Below, one piece after another: positions 45,933 through 56,163 of a DNA stretch of 64,000 nt. The notes under the pieces were generated by a model. That model was not told where the DNA came from, did no database searches, and saw nothing but the letters and a program-made list of their open reading frames with translations. Source of the DNA: Lysobacter arenosi (lineage in GTDB: Bacteria > Pseudomonadota > Gammaproteobacteria > Xanthomonadales > Xanthomonadaceae). The translations under genes and the position numbers were made by a program. The stretch covers positions 3,596,001 through 3,660,000 of the forward strand of contig NZ_CP071517.1 in the NCBI RefSeq assembly GCF_016613475.2, given 5' to 3'. How positions within the stretch are numbered: the first letter of the stretch is position 1; each line of letters begins with the position of its first letter.

Positions 45933-48539
45933 GTGAAGAAGCCATCCGTACTTGTCGTTACGGCGCTTGCGAGCGCCTGCATGGTCGCGCTCGCAGCACC
46001 GGGTGCCGCCTTGCTTAACCAGGTTTTCCCCGACGAGCCCCTTGCCGAGCCCGAAGCCGGACCGCCGAAGGATGAAACCCCGCAACGCTGGTTCGTCGAA
46101 CTCAGCGCCTCGCCCACCTCCGATGGTGGCTCCGAAGCATCCGTCCAGGCCGAGAAGAAAGCCTTCCGTGATGGCGCACGTGCCGCGCGGATCAACTACC
46201 GCGAGAACTTCGCCTACAGCGATCTGTTCAACGGCCTGTCGATCACCGTAACGCGCAGCCAGCTGAGCACGGTCGCTCGCCTGCCGGGCGTCAAGGCGAT
46301 CTGGCCGGTCGAAGTGATGCAGATGCCAGACCCGATCGCCAACCCGCAGCCCGACCTCTACACCGCGCTGTCGATGACCGGCGCCGACATCGCGCAGAAC
46401 GAACTCGGGCTCGACGGTCGCGGCATCCGCGTGGCAGTGATGGATACCGGCCTGGACATCGACCACCCCGATTTCGGCGGCAACGGCACGAACCACAGCA
46501 CCGCGTTCCCGACCGCGCGCGTGATCAGGGGCTGGGACTTCGTCGGCGATGCCTTCAATGCCGACCCCGCTTCGCCCTCGTACAACCCGGTCGCCACGCC
46601 TGACAACAACCCCGACGACTGCAACGGCCATGGCACGCACGTGGCGGGCATCATCGGCGCCAACGGCGTGGTCAAGGGCGTCGCGCCCAAGGTGAAGTTC
46701 GGTGCCTATCGCGTCTTCGGCTGCGAAGGCTCGACCACCGCCGACATCATGATCGCGGCGATGGAGCGCGCCCACCATGACGGCATGGACGTGCTCAACA
46801 TGAGCATCGGCTCGACCTACCAGTGGCCGGAGTATCCGACCGCGAAGGCCGCCTCGCGCCTGGTCAACAAGGGGATAGTGGTAGTGGCTTCGGCTGGCAA
46901 CAGCGGCGCCACCGGCATGTACTCCACCGGCGCCCCCAGCACCGGCGAGAAGGTCATCTCGGTTGCATCGTTCGACAACATCGCCGCGCGCCAGCGCTAT
47001 TTCACGGCTTCGCCCGATGCGCTGAAGGTCGGCTTCAACCAGGCAACCGGTTCGCCGCTGGCACCCTCGTCGGGCAGCGCACCGCTGGGCCGTGTCGGCA
47101 CGGCGACAACGACAGATGCCGCCTGCGCCGCGTTGCCGGCCGGCAGCCTCACTGGCCAAGTCGCGCTGATCCGTCGCGGTACCTGCTCGTTCTACATCAA
47201 GGCGATCAATGCGCAGAACGCCGGTGCGGTCGGCGCGGTGCTGTACGACAACGTCGTCGCCGCCCCGCTCAACCCGACTGTCGCCGGCACGCCGTCGGTG
47301 AACATCCCGGTGGTGGGCACGACCAAGGCGTTCGGCGATGTGCTCGATGGCCGGCTGGCGAATGGTCCGGTCGAACTGACCTGGACCGGCGCAACCGACT
47401 CGTTCCCGAACGCGGTCGGCGGCTACATTTCAGCGTTCAGTGCCTATGGCCTGTCGCCGGACCTGACGCTCAAGCCTGACATCGGTGCACCGGGCGGTGC
47501 GATCTACTCGACCTATCCGCTCGAGAGCGGTGGCTACGCAACGATCAGCGGCACCTCGATGGCATCGCCGCATGTGGCAGGCGCCGCGGCGCTGTTGCTG
47601 CAGTCGGCGCCGAACACCAATGCCAGGAACGTGGCGGCCATCCTGCAGAACTCCGCCGTGCCCAAGAACTGGTCACTCGGCCCGGCCACGGGCTTGCTCG
47701 ACCATGTGCATCGTCAAGGCGCGGGCATGCTGCGCATCGACGACGCCGTGACGGCCGCGGTCCGGATCAACCCGGGCAAGCTGTCGCTGGGCGAGGGAAC
47801 CAGTGGTCCTACCACGCACGCGATCACGCTGAAGAACACCGGCAAGACCGCCGTGACCTACACGTTGTCCTACGTCAACGCGATCACCACCGGTCCCAAC
47901 ACCTTCACGCCCACGTTCTTCGTGGGTTCGGCCGGCGTGACCTTCTACTCGCCCACCGTGACGGTGCAGAAGAAGCAGAGCGTGACCATCCCGGTGACCA
48001 TCACGCCTGCGGCCGACCAGCCGGGTGGCCAGTACGGCGGCTACGTGGTGTTCACGCCAAACGATGGCAGCCCGGTGCTGCGCGTGCCCTACGCCGGCTA
48101 CATCGGTGATTACCAGCTGCGGCAGGTGCTTGTGCCGACGCCGAATGGATTCCCGTGGCTGGCGAAGTTGAACGCTGGCGTCTTCACCAACCAGCCGGCA
48201 GGTGCGACGTACTCGATGGTCGGCGACGACATCCCGTTCTTCCTCGTCCACCAGGACCACCAGGCCCGCGAGCTGCGGCTGGATGTCTACGAGGCCGGTT
48301 CGGGCAAGCTCTGGTACACCGCGTACAAGGAAGAGTTCCTGGGCCGCAACCAGGCGGCGACGAGCTTCTTCGCCTATTCGTGGGACGGCATCACCACGAA
48401 GAACAGGAACAAGCAGCTGGTCGTGCCCAACGGCAGCTACATCCTGAGGCTGTACGTACTCAAGGCGCTGGGTGATGAAAACAACCCGAACCATTGGGAG
48501 CAGTGGCAGTCGCCGGTGGTGACCATCGCGCGTCCCTGA
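45933..48539 (+). CDS. Secreted subtilisin-like serine protease (S8) with PA domain
   Basis: An 868-residue protein from GTG 45933, after AAGGGG. It has a signal peptide (about 1-24), an I9-type propeptide (about 50-130) and a subtilase domain (about 150-690). The triad is Asp171 (AVMDTGLD), His233 (GHGTHVAG) and Ser542 (GTSMASPHVAG), with oxyanion Asn323 (SAGNSG). A protease-associated PA insert lies at about 355-490. C-terminal beta domains (about 690-868, Fn3-like, ending SPVVTIARP) follow. The layout resembles secreted C5a-peptidase-type subtilases, and Lysobacter species secrete many such proteases. It is a single gene with its own terminator. Confidence 0.93.
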   Translation: MKKPSVLVVTALASACMVALAAPGAALLNQVFPDEPLAEPEAGPPKDETPQRWFVELSASPTSDGGSEASVQAEKKAFRDGARAARINYRENFAYSDLFNGLSITVTRSQLSTVARLPGVKAIWPVEVMQMPDPIANPQPDLYTALSMTGADIAQNELGLDGRGIRVAVMDTGLDIDHPDFGGNGTNHSTAFPTARVIRGWDFVGDAFNADPASPSYNPVATPDNNPDDCNGHGTHVAGIIGANGVVKGVAPKVKFGAYRVFGCEGSTTADIMIAAMERAHHDGMDVLNMSIGSTYQWPEYPTAKAASRLVNKGIVVVASAGNSGATGMYSTGAPSTGEKVISVASFDNIAARQRYFTASPDALKVGFNQATGSPLAPSSGSAPLGRVGTATTTDAACAALPAGSLTGQVALIRRGTCSFYIKAINAQNAGAVGAVLYDNVVAAPLNPTVAGTPSVNIPVVGTTKAFGDVLDGRLANGPVELTWTGATDSFPNAVGGYISAFSAYGLSPDLTLKPDIGAPGGAIYSTYPLESGGYATISGTSMASPHVAGAAALLLQSAPNTNARNVAAILQNSAVPKNWSLGPATGLLDHVHRQGAGMLRIDDAVTAAVRINPGKLSLGEGTSGPTTHAITLKNTGKTAVTYTLSYVNAITTGPNTFTPTFFVGSAGVTFYSPTVTVQKKQSVTIPVTITPAADQPGGQYGGYVVFTPNDGSPVLRVPYAGYIGDYQLRQVLVPTPNGFPWLAKLNAGVFTNQPAGATYSMVGDDIPFFLVHQDHQARELRLDVYEAGSGKLWYTAYKEEFLGRNQAATSFFAYSWDGITTKNRNKQLVVPNGSYILRLYVLKALGDENNPNHWEQWQSPVVTIARP

Positions 48540-48563
48540 CCGGTAGACGAAATGAGGTGAGCC

Positions 48564-48596
48564 AGACCCCGCCGAAAGGCGGGGTCTGTGTTTTTG
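48564..48596 (+). terminator. Rho-independent terminator after the subtilase
   Basis: AGACCCCGCC (48564-48573) pairs with GGCGGGGTCT (48578-48587) around GAAA, followed by a T-rich tail. Confidence 0.9.
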
Positions 48597-48609
48597 TGCG
48601 CTCTGCGCA

Positions 48610-48786
48610 CGCAAGCATCCTCAAATCCCTATTCAGCGAAGGTCTTTTCCACAGCTTCCTAAACCCGCGAGTTCTTTTTTGCAGTGCAGCGTGCAAGCCC
48701 CTAACGGTTCCTTCACGATCGGCCCCGCATCCCGACGTGGGGGAGGGAGCAGGCCCGCAACCGGTTCGACCGGGGCGGGCTTTTTT
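48610..48786 (+). ncRNA. Possible small RNA upstream of glnE
   Basis: A second terminator hairpin follows the protease terminator by about 160 bases with no gene between. The intervening sequence is C-rich in parts (aagcccctaac, ggccccgcatcccgac), as in several Xanthomonas small RNAs with CCCC loops. The 5' end and identity are not known. Confidence 0.33.
48753..48786 (+). terminator. Terminator of a possible small RNA
   Basis: GCCCGC (48753-48758) pairs with GCGGGC (48775-48780), with an inner CCGG-TTCGA-CCGG stem, followed by TTTTTT. Confidence 0.82.
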
Positions 48787-48870
48787 ATTGCCCGGCCTTT
48801 CTTGCCGCGCCTTCTGACCGCCATGGGGCGCTGCTCCAGGCTGCAATGACGCACATGCCATCATCTGCCG

Positions 48871-51678
48871 ATGGACGATGTCGAACCTTTCATTTCGCGC
48901 GCACTCGCGCGCCTGCGCGCCGCGGCACCCGAGGCCTGGCACGCCGCTCCGGCCCTTGATGCCCATCTGATCGCGTTGGCGCGCGCCAGCGACTTCGCTG
49001 TCGAGACCCTGCTGCGCCGGCCGGAACTGCTGCTGCGGCTGGCCGCCGACGTCGATGCGCCAAGTGAACCCGTGCCCGACCTGCAAGCCGGCCACAGCGA
49101 ACAATGGCCCGCCCTGCTGCGGCGCTATCGGGCGTCCGAATCGACCCGCCTGGTCTGGCGCGATGTGCTCGGACTGGACGACGTCGACCAGACGCTTGCC
49201 GGCAGCACGCGCCTTGCAGAGCAATGCCTGCAACTGGGCCTGGCCGCACTGGAGCAGCAGTTCGCGCAGCGCCATGGCGTGGTGCGCGATCGCGAGGGCA
49301 ACCCGCAGCGACTGGTGGTGTTCGGCCTGGGCAAGCTTGGCGGCGAAGAACTCAACTTCAGCTCCGACGTCGACCTGGTCTATGCCTACGAACACGACGG
49401 CGAGTCCGATGGGACGCGCCCGCTCGATGCCGAGCATTACTTCGCCCGCCTCGGCCAGCAGCTGGCAAAACTGCTCGACGAGCTGACGGTCGATGGCTTC
49501 TGCCATCGCGTCGACCTGCGCCTGCGCCCCTACGGCAACGCCGGCCGGGTGGCCTGGTCATTCACCGCGATGGAGCAGTACTTCCAGCGCGAAGGCCGCG
49601 ACTGGGAACGCTATGCCTGGCAGAAGGCGCGGCCGGTGGCCGGCGACTTCGAGGCGGGCGAGCGCTTTCTCGATGGCCTGCGGCCCTTCGTCTACCGCCG
49701 TTATCTCGACTTCGGCGCGCTCGATGGCTTGCGCGCGATGAAGGCTGCCATCAGTGCCGAAGTCGCGCGCAAGGAACTGGCCGACGACATCAAGCGCGGT
49801 CCTGGTGGCATCCGCGAGATCGAGTTCCTGGTGCAGGCGCTGCAGCTGATCTATGGCGGCCGGGAACCGGCCCTGCGTGGCCGCCGCCTGCTGCCGGCGT
49901 TGCAGGCGCTGGTGGAGGCGCGCCAGGTCAGCGAAGAGGCCGCGGCCTTGCTGGCCCAGGCCTACCGGTACCTGCGCCAGCTGGAAAACCGCCTGCAGAT
50001 GCTGCGTGACGCCCAGACCCATGCGCTGCCCGAGGCGCCGGAAGACCGTGCGCGCATCGCGACCGCATTGGCCTACGCCGACTGGGACACGCTGCGTGAT
50101 TCGCTGGATGTGCAGCGCGGTCGCGTCACCGCCGAGTTCGAGGCCCTGCTCGCGCCACGTCGCCGCCGCAATGCCCCCGATGCGCTGACCGCCTACTGGC
50201 GCGCGCTGCCCGACAGCGGCGACAGCGCCGTGCTTGCCGACGCGGGCTTCATCGAGGCCGGCAATGCCGATGCGGTGCTGCGCGATTTCGCCCGCAGCCC
50301 CGGCGTGCGCGGACTGTCCGACAGTGCCCGCGCCCGTCTCGATCGCGTGCTGCCGGCACTGCTGCAGGCCGCGGCGGCGTCGAGCGAACCGATGCTCGCA
50401 CTGAAACGACTGCTGTCATTGCTGCATAACGTCCTGCGCCGCAGCGCCTACCTCGCGCTGCTCGACGAGCAGCCGGCCGCGCTGGCGCGGCTGGTGGAAG
50501 TGGTCAGCCGCAGTGCCCTGCTGGCAGAACGCCTGGCCGCGTATCCGCTGCTGCTCGACGAGCTGCTCGACGCCCGCGTGGCCGGTCCGTTGCCGGGACG
50601 CGAGGCATTGCACGCCGCCTGCTTCGCTGTCGCCCAGGGCGATGACGACGATGCCGAGGCAGTGCTGCAATCCCTCAACGAAGTGCGCCAGGCATTGAGC
50701 TTCCGCATCGCGATGGCGCTGCGCGACGGCCGCCAGAGCGCGGCCGAAAGCGCCCGCCAGCTGGCATGGCTGGCCGATGGCGTGGTGATGCGCGTGTTGC
50801 ACCTGGCCGACCACGAAGTCGCCAGTGCGCACGGTCGCATCGCCGGCGCGCGCTTCGCCGTGCTTGGTTATGGCAGCCTGGGCGGTGAAGAGCTGGGCTT
50901 TGGCTCCGACCTCGACCTGGTGTTCCTGTACGACGCGCCGGGCGGCGAAAGCACGCATTCGGACGGCGCGCGGCCGCTGGAAGCCTCGCGCTGGTTCGCG
51001 CGGCTTGCACAGAAGGTGGTCGCCCTGCTCGGCGCGGTCACCGGTGCCGGCCGCCTGTTCGATGTCGACGTGCGCCTGCGACCGGACGGCGCCAAGGGGC
51101 TGCTCGTCTCGAGCCTGGCCAGTTACCGCGACTACCAGCGCGAGCGTGCCTGGACCTGGGAGCACCAGGCGCTGGTGCGCGCGCGTTTCGTCGCCGGTGA
51201 TGAAACGCTTGGCGCGGCCTTCGAAGACGTGCGGGCGCAAACGCTGGCGCGGCCGCGCGATGCCGCCGCGCTGTGCGGCGATGTGGTGGCGATGCGCCGG
51301 CGCATGCGCGCCGAGCTCGATCGCAGCGATGCCGCCGCCTTCGACCTCAAGCAGGGCGAGGGCGGACTGGTCGACCTCGAGTTCCTGCTGCAGTACGCGG
51401 TATTGGCCGAATCGGTAGAGCACCGCGACTGGCTGCAGCCGCGCAGCACGCCCGAGTTGATCAGGGCGATGGGCGCCGGCGCCTGGTTTGGCGCGGACGA
51501 AACCGACGCGCTGCTGCAGGCGCACACGGTCCTGCTGGAAGCCGGCCTGGCATGCACGCTGGACCGTCGCCCGCGACGGTTGCCGGTCAATGACGCGATC
51601 GGAGCGTCAAGGCGATCGATCAGCGAAGCAGCGCAGCGTCGTGGCCTGCTCTTCGACGGCGAACCAGCCGCCGTGTAG
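48871..51678 (+). CDS. glnE: Glutamine synthetase adenylyltransferase/deadenylylase
   Basis: A 935-residue bifunctional enzyme that adenylylates (C-terminal domain) and deadenylylates (N-terminal domain) glutamine synthetase in response to PII. Each half has a nucleotidyltransferase motif: [20 protein letters not shown] (about 153-172) and [19 protein letters not shown] (about 665-683). A helical linker lies between. It is intact and of normal length. It starts 84 bases after a terminator and is convergent with the ELM1 gene. Confidence 0.97.
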   Translation: MDDVEPFISRALARLRAAAPEAWHAAPALDAHLIALARASDFAVETLLRRPELLLRLAADVDAPSEPVPDLQAGHSEQWPALLRRYRASESTRLVWRDVLGLDDVDQTLAGSTRLAEQCLQLGLAALEQQFAQRHGVVRDREGNPQRLVVFGLGKLGGEELNFSSDVDLVYAYEHDGESDGTRPLDAEHYFARLGQQLAKLLDELTVDGFCHRVDLRLRPYGNAGRVAWSFTAMEQYFQREGRDWERYAWQKARPVAGDFEAGERFLDGLRPFVYRRYLDFGALDGLRAMKAAISAEVARKELADDIKRGPGGIREIEFLVQALQLIYGGREPALRGRRLLPALQALVEARQVSEEAAALLAQAYRYLRQLENRLQMLRDAQTHALPEAPEDRARIATALAYADWDTLRDSLDVQRGRVTAEFEALLAPRRRRNAPDALTAYWRALPDSGDSAVLADAGFIEAGNADAVLRDFARSPGVRGLSDSARARLDRVLPALLQAAAASSEPMLALKRLLSLLHNVLRRSAYLALLDEQPAALARLVEVVSRSALLAERLAAYPLLLDELLDARVAGPLPGREALHAACFAVAQGDDDDAEAVLQSLNEVRQALSFRIAMALRDGRQSAAESARQLAWLADGVVMRVLHLADHEVASAHGRIAGARFAVLGYGSLGGEELGFGSDLDLVFLYDAPGGESTHSDGARPLEASRWFARLAQKVVALLGAVTGAGRLFDVDVRLRPDGAKGLLVSSLASYRDYQRERAWTWEHQALVRARFVAGDETLGAAFEDVRAQTLARPRDAAALCGDVVAMRRRMRAELDRSDAAAFDLKQGEGGLVDLEFLLQYAVLAESVEHRDWLQPRSTPELIRAMGAGAWFGADETDALLQAHTVLLEAGLACTLDRRPRRLPVNDAIGASRRSISEAAQRRGLLFDGEPAAV

Positions 51679-51688
51679 GACCTCGCTG

Positions 51689-52669
51689 CTACCAGCGCAG
51701 GCGTGCCTGCACCTGCGCAGCAACTCGCGCGGTTTCGCGCAGCGGCGTTACCGGGTAGGGATCGGGTGCCTGGTCCAGCGGACGGACGCGGCCGCGCTCC
51801 AGCACACTGGCGAGGAAGCGGCGCGGTCGACCGTCGACGCGCTCCACTCCGGCGACGAACACCGGAGCCCACGTGGCCGCAGCCTCGGAGATCATGTTGA
51901 CCGAGTCGGCCGTGCAGACGATGCGGTCGGCCCAGCCGAGCAGGCCCGCATAAGGATTGGCGCCGTCCTCCTCGCCGCGCCAGACCACGCCCGGAAGCGC
52001 CGACAGACGCTCGCGCAGGTGTTGACGCACGGAGGCCGGAGTACGCCGCGATGCGGTTGCCATCAGGCTTCCGCCTTCGCCGCGCACGATCGCTTCCACC
52101 TGCACCAGCACGCTCTCGTACAGGGCATCATCGAAGCGCGCGTGGGCACTCGCGCCACCGAGCAGCAAGGCGGTTCGCGGGCCGGGCAGGGCGGAGAAAC
52201 TGTCGAAGTCGCGGCGCGCTGCTGCCAGCCACAGGTCGTCGACCGGGTGCAGGCTGCCCAGCAGGGAGATCACGTTGTCGCCACGCAGGCGGTCGTGCTC
52301 CGGGGCGATCACCAGATCCCAATGATCGGTGGCGATGCGCGGGTCGAGGATCTGCACCGCGCGTGCGCCGCGCTCGCGCAGCAGGCGCGTGGCCAGCGCC
52401 GCCTGGCGGCCGCAGCCGATGGCCAGCCGCGGCGGCGCGGCCCGGGCGAAATCCTCGCCGAAGGCGCGTCCGGCACCGGGCCATCGGCGCGGCGCCAGCC
52501 ATTGCCATGGCGCCTGCGGCTGCAAGGTCCAGTCCCGGAAAGGCTGCCCCAGCGCGTGGGCCAGCGCGTCGGCCTGGCGACGGTTGCCGGCCTTGGCGTC
52601 GCTGAGCGACCACACCGTGGAGCTGTGCGCGATTGCATTGTTCACGCTGGCGGGCCGCTGTTGTTGCAC
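51689..52669 (-). CDS. ELM1/GtrOC1 family protein
   Basis: A 326-residue protein like the family named after plant mitochondrial fission factor ELM1, probably a glycosyltransferase-type fold. It has [22 protein letters not shown] (N-terminal), [16 protein letters not shown], an [22 protein letters not shown] loop and a C-terminal [24 protein letters not shown]. The last motif is the most typical. In bacteria it often sits near lipopolysaccharide genes, here about 2 kb from the LPS cluster. The start is uncertain: GTG 52669 or GTG 52645. Confidence 0.78.
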   Translation of the reverse strand: MQQQRPASVNNAIAHSSTVWSLSDAKAGNRRQADALAHALGQPFRDWTLQPQAPWQWLAPRRWPGAGRAFGEDFARAAPPRLAIGCGRQAALATRLLRERGARAVQILDPRIATDHWDLVIAPEHDRLRGDNVISLLGSLHPVDDLWLAAARRDFDSFSALPGPRTALLLGGASAHARFDDALYESVLVQVEAIVRGEGGSLMATASRRTPASVRQHLRERLSALPGVVWRGEEDGANPYAGLLGWADRIVCTADSVNMISEAAATWAPVFVAGVERVDGRPRRFLASVLERGRVRPLDQAPDPYPVTPLRETARVAAQVQARLRW

Positions 52670-52778
52670 GATTGTGCTTAATCCGTTCTGGAAGCGTCGG
52701 GTGTTGCGATTGCGCCAGACTCTACACTTTCATACCTCGGCCGCGGGCAGTCCCGCCGGCTTCCACCTGGAGCACCTG

Positions 52779-53381
52779 ATGTCGCACCCGTCCCACGCCG
52801 CCCTGCCTGATGCCGCCCTCGATCAGCTGTTCCGCACCGCCCGCACGCACAACGAGCTTACCGGCGAGGTCAGCGACGAGACCCTGCATCAGCTCTACGA
52901 GCTGGCGAAGTGGGGCCCCACCAGCGCCAACATGTCGCCGCTGCGGCTGGTGTTCGTGAAGTCGGCCGAGGCCAAGGCGCGGCTGGCGCCGGCCCTGGAC
53001 GAGGGCAACTACGCCAAGACCCTGGCCGCGCCTGTCACGGCGATCGTCGGTTTCGACATGGCGTTCTACGAGAAGCTCCCGTACCTGTTCCCGCACACCG
53101 ATGCGCGCTCCTGGTTCGATGGCCGCCCGGCCCACGACCTGGAGGTCATCGCCCTGCGCAATGGCAGCCTGCAGGGCGCCTATGTGCTGATGGCCGCGCG
53201 CGCGCTGGGCCTGGATTGCGGCCCGATGTCGGGCTTCAAGAACGCGCTCGTCGACGAGGCGTTCTTCGCCGGCACCCAGGTCAAGTCCAACTTCCTGATC
53301 AACCTCGGCCATGGCGATCCCGCCAAGCTGTTCGCACGTTCACCGCGGCTGTCGTTCGACGAAGCCGCGCAGATCCTCTGA
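52779..53381 (+). CDS. Nitroreductase family protein (malonic semialdehyde reductase-like)
   Basis: A 200-residue FMN-dependent oxidoreductase. It has [31 protein letters not shown], the typical RutE/HadB segments [21 protein letters not shown] (FMN-binding), [42 protein letters not shown] and [11 protein letters not shown]. RutE reduces malonic semialdehyde to 3-hydroxypropionate in pyrimidine catabolism, but no other rut genes are here, so the substrate may differ. TGGAG precedes the ATG. YceI follows 38 bases later. Confidence 0.87.
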   Translation: MSHPSHAALPDAALDQLFRTARTHNELTGEVSDETLHQLYELAKWGPTSANMSPLRLVFVKSAEAKARLAPALDEGNYAKTLAAPVTAIVGFDMAFYEKLPYLFPHTDARSWFDGRPAHDLEVIALRNGSLQGAYVLMAARALGLDCGPMSGFKNALVDEAFFAGTQVKSNFLINLGHGDPAKLFARSPRLSFDEAAQIL

Positions 53382-53419
53382 ATCCTTTCGTTCGCCCCCT
53401 CCACAAGGAGCTCCACCGC

Positions 53420-54010
53420 ATGTTCAAGCGCATTGCACTGGTTGTCGCCCTCGCCGCCGCCAGCACCGTCGCCGTCGCCGCGCCGGTCACCTACAAGATC
53501 GACCCCAACCACACCGACGTGGTTGCCAGCTGGAGCCATTTCGGCTACTCCAACCCGATCGCCCACTTCGGCGACGTCGATGGCGTCATCGTCTATGACG
53601 CCGACCATGTCGGCGCCTCCAAGGTCGAAGTGACCATCCCGCTGTCGGGCCTGGAAGCCAACGTGCCGGACTTCAACGAGCACCTGCGCAGCGCCGACTT
53701 CTTCGACGCCGAGAAGTACCCGACCATCACCTTCAAGAGCACCAAGGTCGAAGCCGCCGGCGACAAGAAGCTGCGCGTGTTCGGTGACCTGACCCTGCAC
53801 GGCGTGACCAAGGCGGTCGTGCTCGATACGACCATCAACAAGATCGCCGAGCACCCGATCTCCAAGCGCGCCGCGGCCGGCTTCGATGCCACCACCACGA
53901 TCAAGCGCAGCGACTTCGGCGTCGACAAGTACGCGCCCAACGTCAGCGACGCGGTGACCATCCGCATCACGACCGAAGCCAGCGTCCCCAAGCCGGAAGC
54001 CAAGAAGTAA
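53420..54010 (+). CDS. YceI family periplasmic protein
   Basis: A 196-residue protein with a signal peptide (MFKRIALVVALAAASTVAVA) and an eight-stranded lipocalin-like barrel that binds isoprenoid or amphiphilic ligands. It shows TYKIDPNHTDVVASWSHFGYS, FNEHLRSADFFDAEKYPTITF and GDLTLHGVTKAVVLD, with SDFGVDKYAPNVSDAV at the end. AAGGAG lies before the ATG. YceI proteins are often induced by acid or alkaline stress. The pirin gene follows 10 bases later, so the two are probably cotranscribed. Confidence 0.92.
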   Translation: MFKRIALVVALAAASTVAVAAPVTYKIDPNHTDVVASWSHFGYSNPIAHFGDVDGVIVYDADHVGASKVEVTIPLSGLEANVPDFNEHLRSADFFDAEKYPTITFKSTKVEAAGDKKLRVFGDLTLHGVTKAVVLDTTINKIAEHPISKRAAAGFDATTTIKRSDFGVDKYAPNVSDAVTIRITTEASVPKPEAKK

Positions 54011-54020
54011 GCTTGCGGCA

Positions 54021-54728
54021 ATGATCATCGAACGCCCATCCAGTGCCCGCGGCCACGTCCAGGCGGGTTGGCTCGACAGCCGCCACACGTTCTCGTTTGG
54101 CGGTTACTACGACCCGGCCTGGATGGGCTTCGGACCCTTGCGGGTGATCAACGAAGACCGCGTCGATGGCGGCGCGGGCTTCCCGCCACACCGGCACGCC
54201 AACATGGAGATCCTCAGCTACGTGATCTCCGGCGAGCTGGCCCACAAGGACAGCAGCGGCGGCGGTGGCGTGATCGGCGCCGGCGAGCTGCAGTGGATGA
54301 GCGCCGGCCACGGCGTCGAGCACAGCGAGTACAACGGCTCGGCAACGGCGTCGGTGCATTTCCTCCAGATCTGGATCCAGCCCTCGCGGCTGAACCATGA
54401 ACCGGCGTACGCCCAGCGCGCGGCCATCGCCGCCGATGCGCGCGGCTGGACACTGCTGGCCTCCCCGGACGGCCGCGATGGCAGCCTGCCGGTGCGCCAG
54501 GACGCGATCGTGCGCGACGTGCGCCTGGATCGCGGCGAGACCGCCGAGCATCCGCTCGATCCGTCGCGGTTGTACTGGATGCAGGTGGTGGTTGGCAGCA
54601 TCAGCGCCAACGGCCGCCAGCTGCAGGCAGGCGACGCACTGGGTTTCCAGGACGAATCCGGCCCGCTGCGGCTGGAAGGCATCGGCGAAGGCCGCGCCGA
54701 CGTCCTGCTGTTCGACCTGACGCACTGA
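54021..54728 (+). CDS. Pirin family protein
   Basis: A 235-residue bicupin metalloprotein. The N-terminal cupin metal ligands are in FPPHRHANMEILSYVISGELAHKDS and QWMSAGHGVEHSEYN, the pirin hallmark (HxH...E...H). The C-terminal half (about 130-235) is the Pirin_C-like region. Bacterial pirins act as quercetinases or as regulators of redox/pyruvate metabolism. The role here is not shown. It follows YceI. Confidence 0.92.
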   Translation: MIIERPSSARGHVQAGWLDSRHTFSFGGYYDPAWMGFGPLRVINEDRVDGGAGFPPHRHANMEILSYVISGELAHKDSSGGGGVIGAGELQWMSAGHGVEHSEYNGSATASVHFLQIWIQPSRLNHEPAYAQRAAIAADARGWTLLASPDGRDGSLPVRQDAIVRDVRLDRGETAEHPLDPSRLYWMQVVVGSISANGRQLQAGDALGFQDESGPLRLEGIGEGRADVLLFDLTH

Positions 54729-54803
54729 GCCAGGCCTCGTCCTGGGGTGGCCGGGCAGCGGCCTGCTAAACTAGCGGTCCCGCGTCGCCACCTGTCCCGT
54801 CCC

Positions 54804-55001
54804 ATGACCGCAGCCACCGCCCATCCGACCCAGGCCAACGCCGAGAAGCGCTATGTGGTGCATCGCGGCGACCTGCCGCTGAGCTGCCCGCTGCCGTCGA
54901 TGGCGCTGTGGAATTCGCACCCGCGCGTCTATCTTCCGGTCGAGGAAGAGGGCGAGGTGCAGTGCCCGTACTGCGGCTCGCATTTCGTCCTGGAAGACTG
55001 A
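54804..55001 (+). CDS. Small zinc-finger protein (CHCC/NDUFS6-like)
   Basis: A 65-residue protein with Cys and His zinc ligands. The motif is LSCPLPSMALWNSHPRVYLPV plus QCPYCGSHFVL: a Cys and His in the first half and CPYCG in the second. It belongs to the zf-CHCC family, which is often beside glycosyltransferase or LPS genes in Xanthomonadaceae. The role is unknown. It begins an envelope-biosynthesis row, with the glycosyltransferase starting 34 bases later. Confidence 0.82.
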   Translation: MTAATAHPTQANAEKRYVVHRGDLPLSCPLPSMALWNSHPRVYLPVEEEGEVQCPYCGSHFVLED

Positions 55002-55035
55002 CGCTTCAGTCCACGCCCATCCGACGGGACGTGCC

Positions 55036-56163
55036 ATGCGTCGACTGACCGTCGTCCAGCTGCTACCGGCGCTGGAATCTGGCGGCGTCGAACGCTCCAC
55101 GCTCGAGGTCGCGCAGGCGCTGGTCGATGCCGGCCATCGCGCCGTGGTCGTCTCCGCCGGCGGCCGCCTGGTGCCGAGGCTGCAGGCGCTTGGCGCCGAA
55201 CACATCACCCTCGACATCGGCCGCAAGTCGCTGCTGACCCTGCGCCATGTCCGCACGCTGCGCGCGCTGCTTCTGCGCGAAGGCGCCGACATCGTGCATG
55301 CGCGTTCGCGACTGCCGGCCTGGATCGGCGTGCTGGCGCTGCGCGGCATTCCCGCGCCGCAACGTCCGCACCTGGTCACCACCGTCCATGGACTCAATTC
55401 GCCATCGCGCTACAGCGCGGTGATGACGCGTGGCGAGCGGGTGATCTGCGTTTCGCAGACGGTGCGCGATTACGTGCTCCGGCATTATTCCGACACTGAC
55501 GCGGCCAAGCTGCGTGTCATCGAACGAGGCATCGACCCTGCTCAGTTTCCACACGCACCGCTGCCCGACACGGCGGCGCGGGCGTGGGCTGGGTCGCTGC
55601 ATCCGGCGCTGGGCGGGAGCGGTCCGCTGTTGCTGCTGCCGGGTCGCGGTACGCGATTGAAGGGCCATGCCGACGCGCTCGACCTGCTTGCGCGCCTTCG
55701 CGGCGACGGCCTCGATGCGCGGCTGTGGCTGCCCGGTGCGCGCGAAGCCGGCCGCGAGGCCTACATCGCCGAACTCGAGCGCGAGGCGGCCGAGCGTGGC
55801 ATTGCCGGGGCAGTGGCTTTCACGCAAGCAACCGACGCGATCGCCCGCGCCTACGCCGCCAGCGACCTGGTGCTGCAGCTCTCGCGCAAGCCCGAGTCGT
55901 TCGGGCGCACGGTGCTGGAGGCCTTGTCGGTGGGACGGCCGCTGCTGGGCTGGAACCATGGCGGCGTCGGCGAACTGCTGGCGCGCTGGCAGCCCGACGG
56001 CGCGGTCGCACCGTTCGACCTGGGTGCGCTGCATCACAGAGCCTACGAACTCCTTACGCATCCAACGGCGCCAACGGCTAGGATTCCCGATTCGCTGCGC
56101 GCGATGCAGGAGGCCACGCTTGCCGTCTACGCCGAATTCTCCGATGACCGCCGCCGCCGCTGA
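55036..56163 (+). CDS. Glycosyltransferase (GT-B fold, family 4)
   Basis: A 375-residue enzyme that moves a sugar from a nucleotide- or lipid-linked donor onto a glycan, probably the LPS core or O-antigen. The N-terminal domain reads MRRLTVVQLLPALESGGVERSTLEVAQALVDAGH with the GT4-type acceptor loop ALESGGVE. In the C-terminal domain, GPLLLLPGRGTRLKGHADALDLLARL and KPESFGRTVLEALSVGRPLLGWNHGGVGELL form the EX7E-like donor site. It overlaps the O-antigen ligase by 20 bases. The exact sugar is unknown. Confidence 0.9.
   Translation: MRRLTVVQLLPALESGGVERSTLEVAQALVDAGHRAVVVSAGGRLVPRLQALGAEHITLDIGRKSLLTLRHVRTLRALLLREGADIVHARSRLPAWIGVLALRGIPAPQRPHLVTTVHGLNSPSRYSAVMTRGERVICVSQTVRDYVLRHYSDTDAAKLRVIERGIDPAQFPHAPLPDTAARAWAGSLHPALGGSGPLLLLPGRGTRLKGHADALDLLARLRGDGLDARLWLPGAREAGREAYIAELEREAAERGIAGAVAFTQATDAIARAYAASDLVLQLSRKPESFGRTVLEALSVGRPLLGWNHGGVGELLARWQPDGAVAPFDLGALHHRAYELLTHPTAPTARIPDSLRAMQEATLAVYAEFSDDRRRR

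Larger units (their letters stand above)
48540..48870. other. Non-coding region with two terminators between the protease and glnE
   Basis: It contains the protease terminator, a stretch (about 48600-48750) with no convincing coding frame, and a second terminator at 48753-48786. The second terminator would be needed only if a transcript starts in this gap. Confidence 0.6.
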
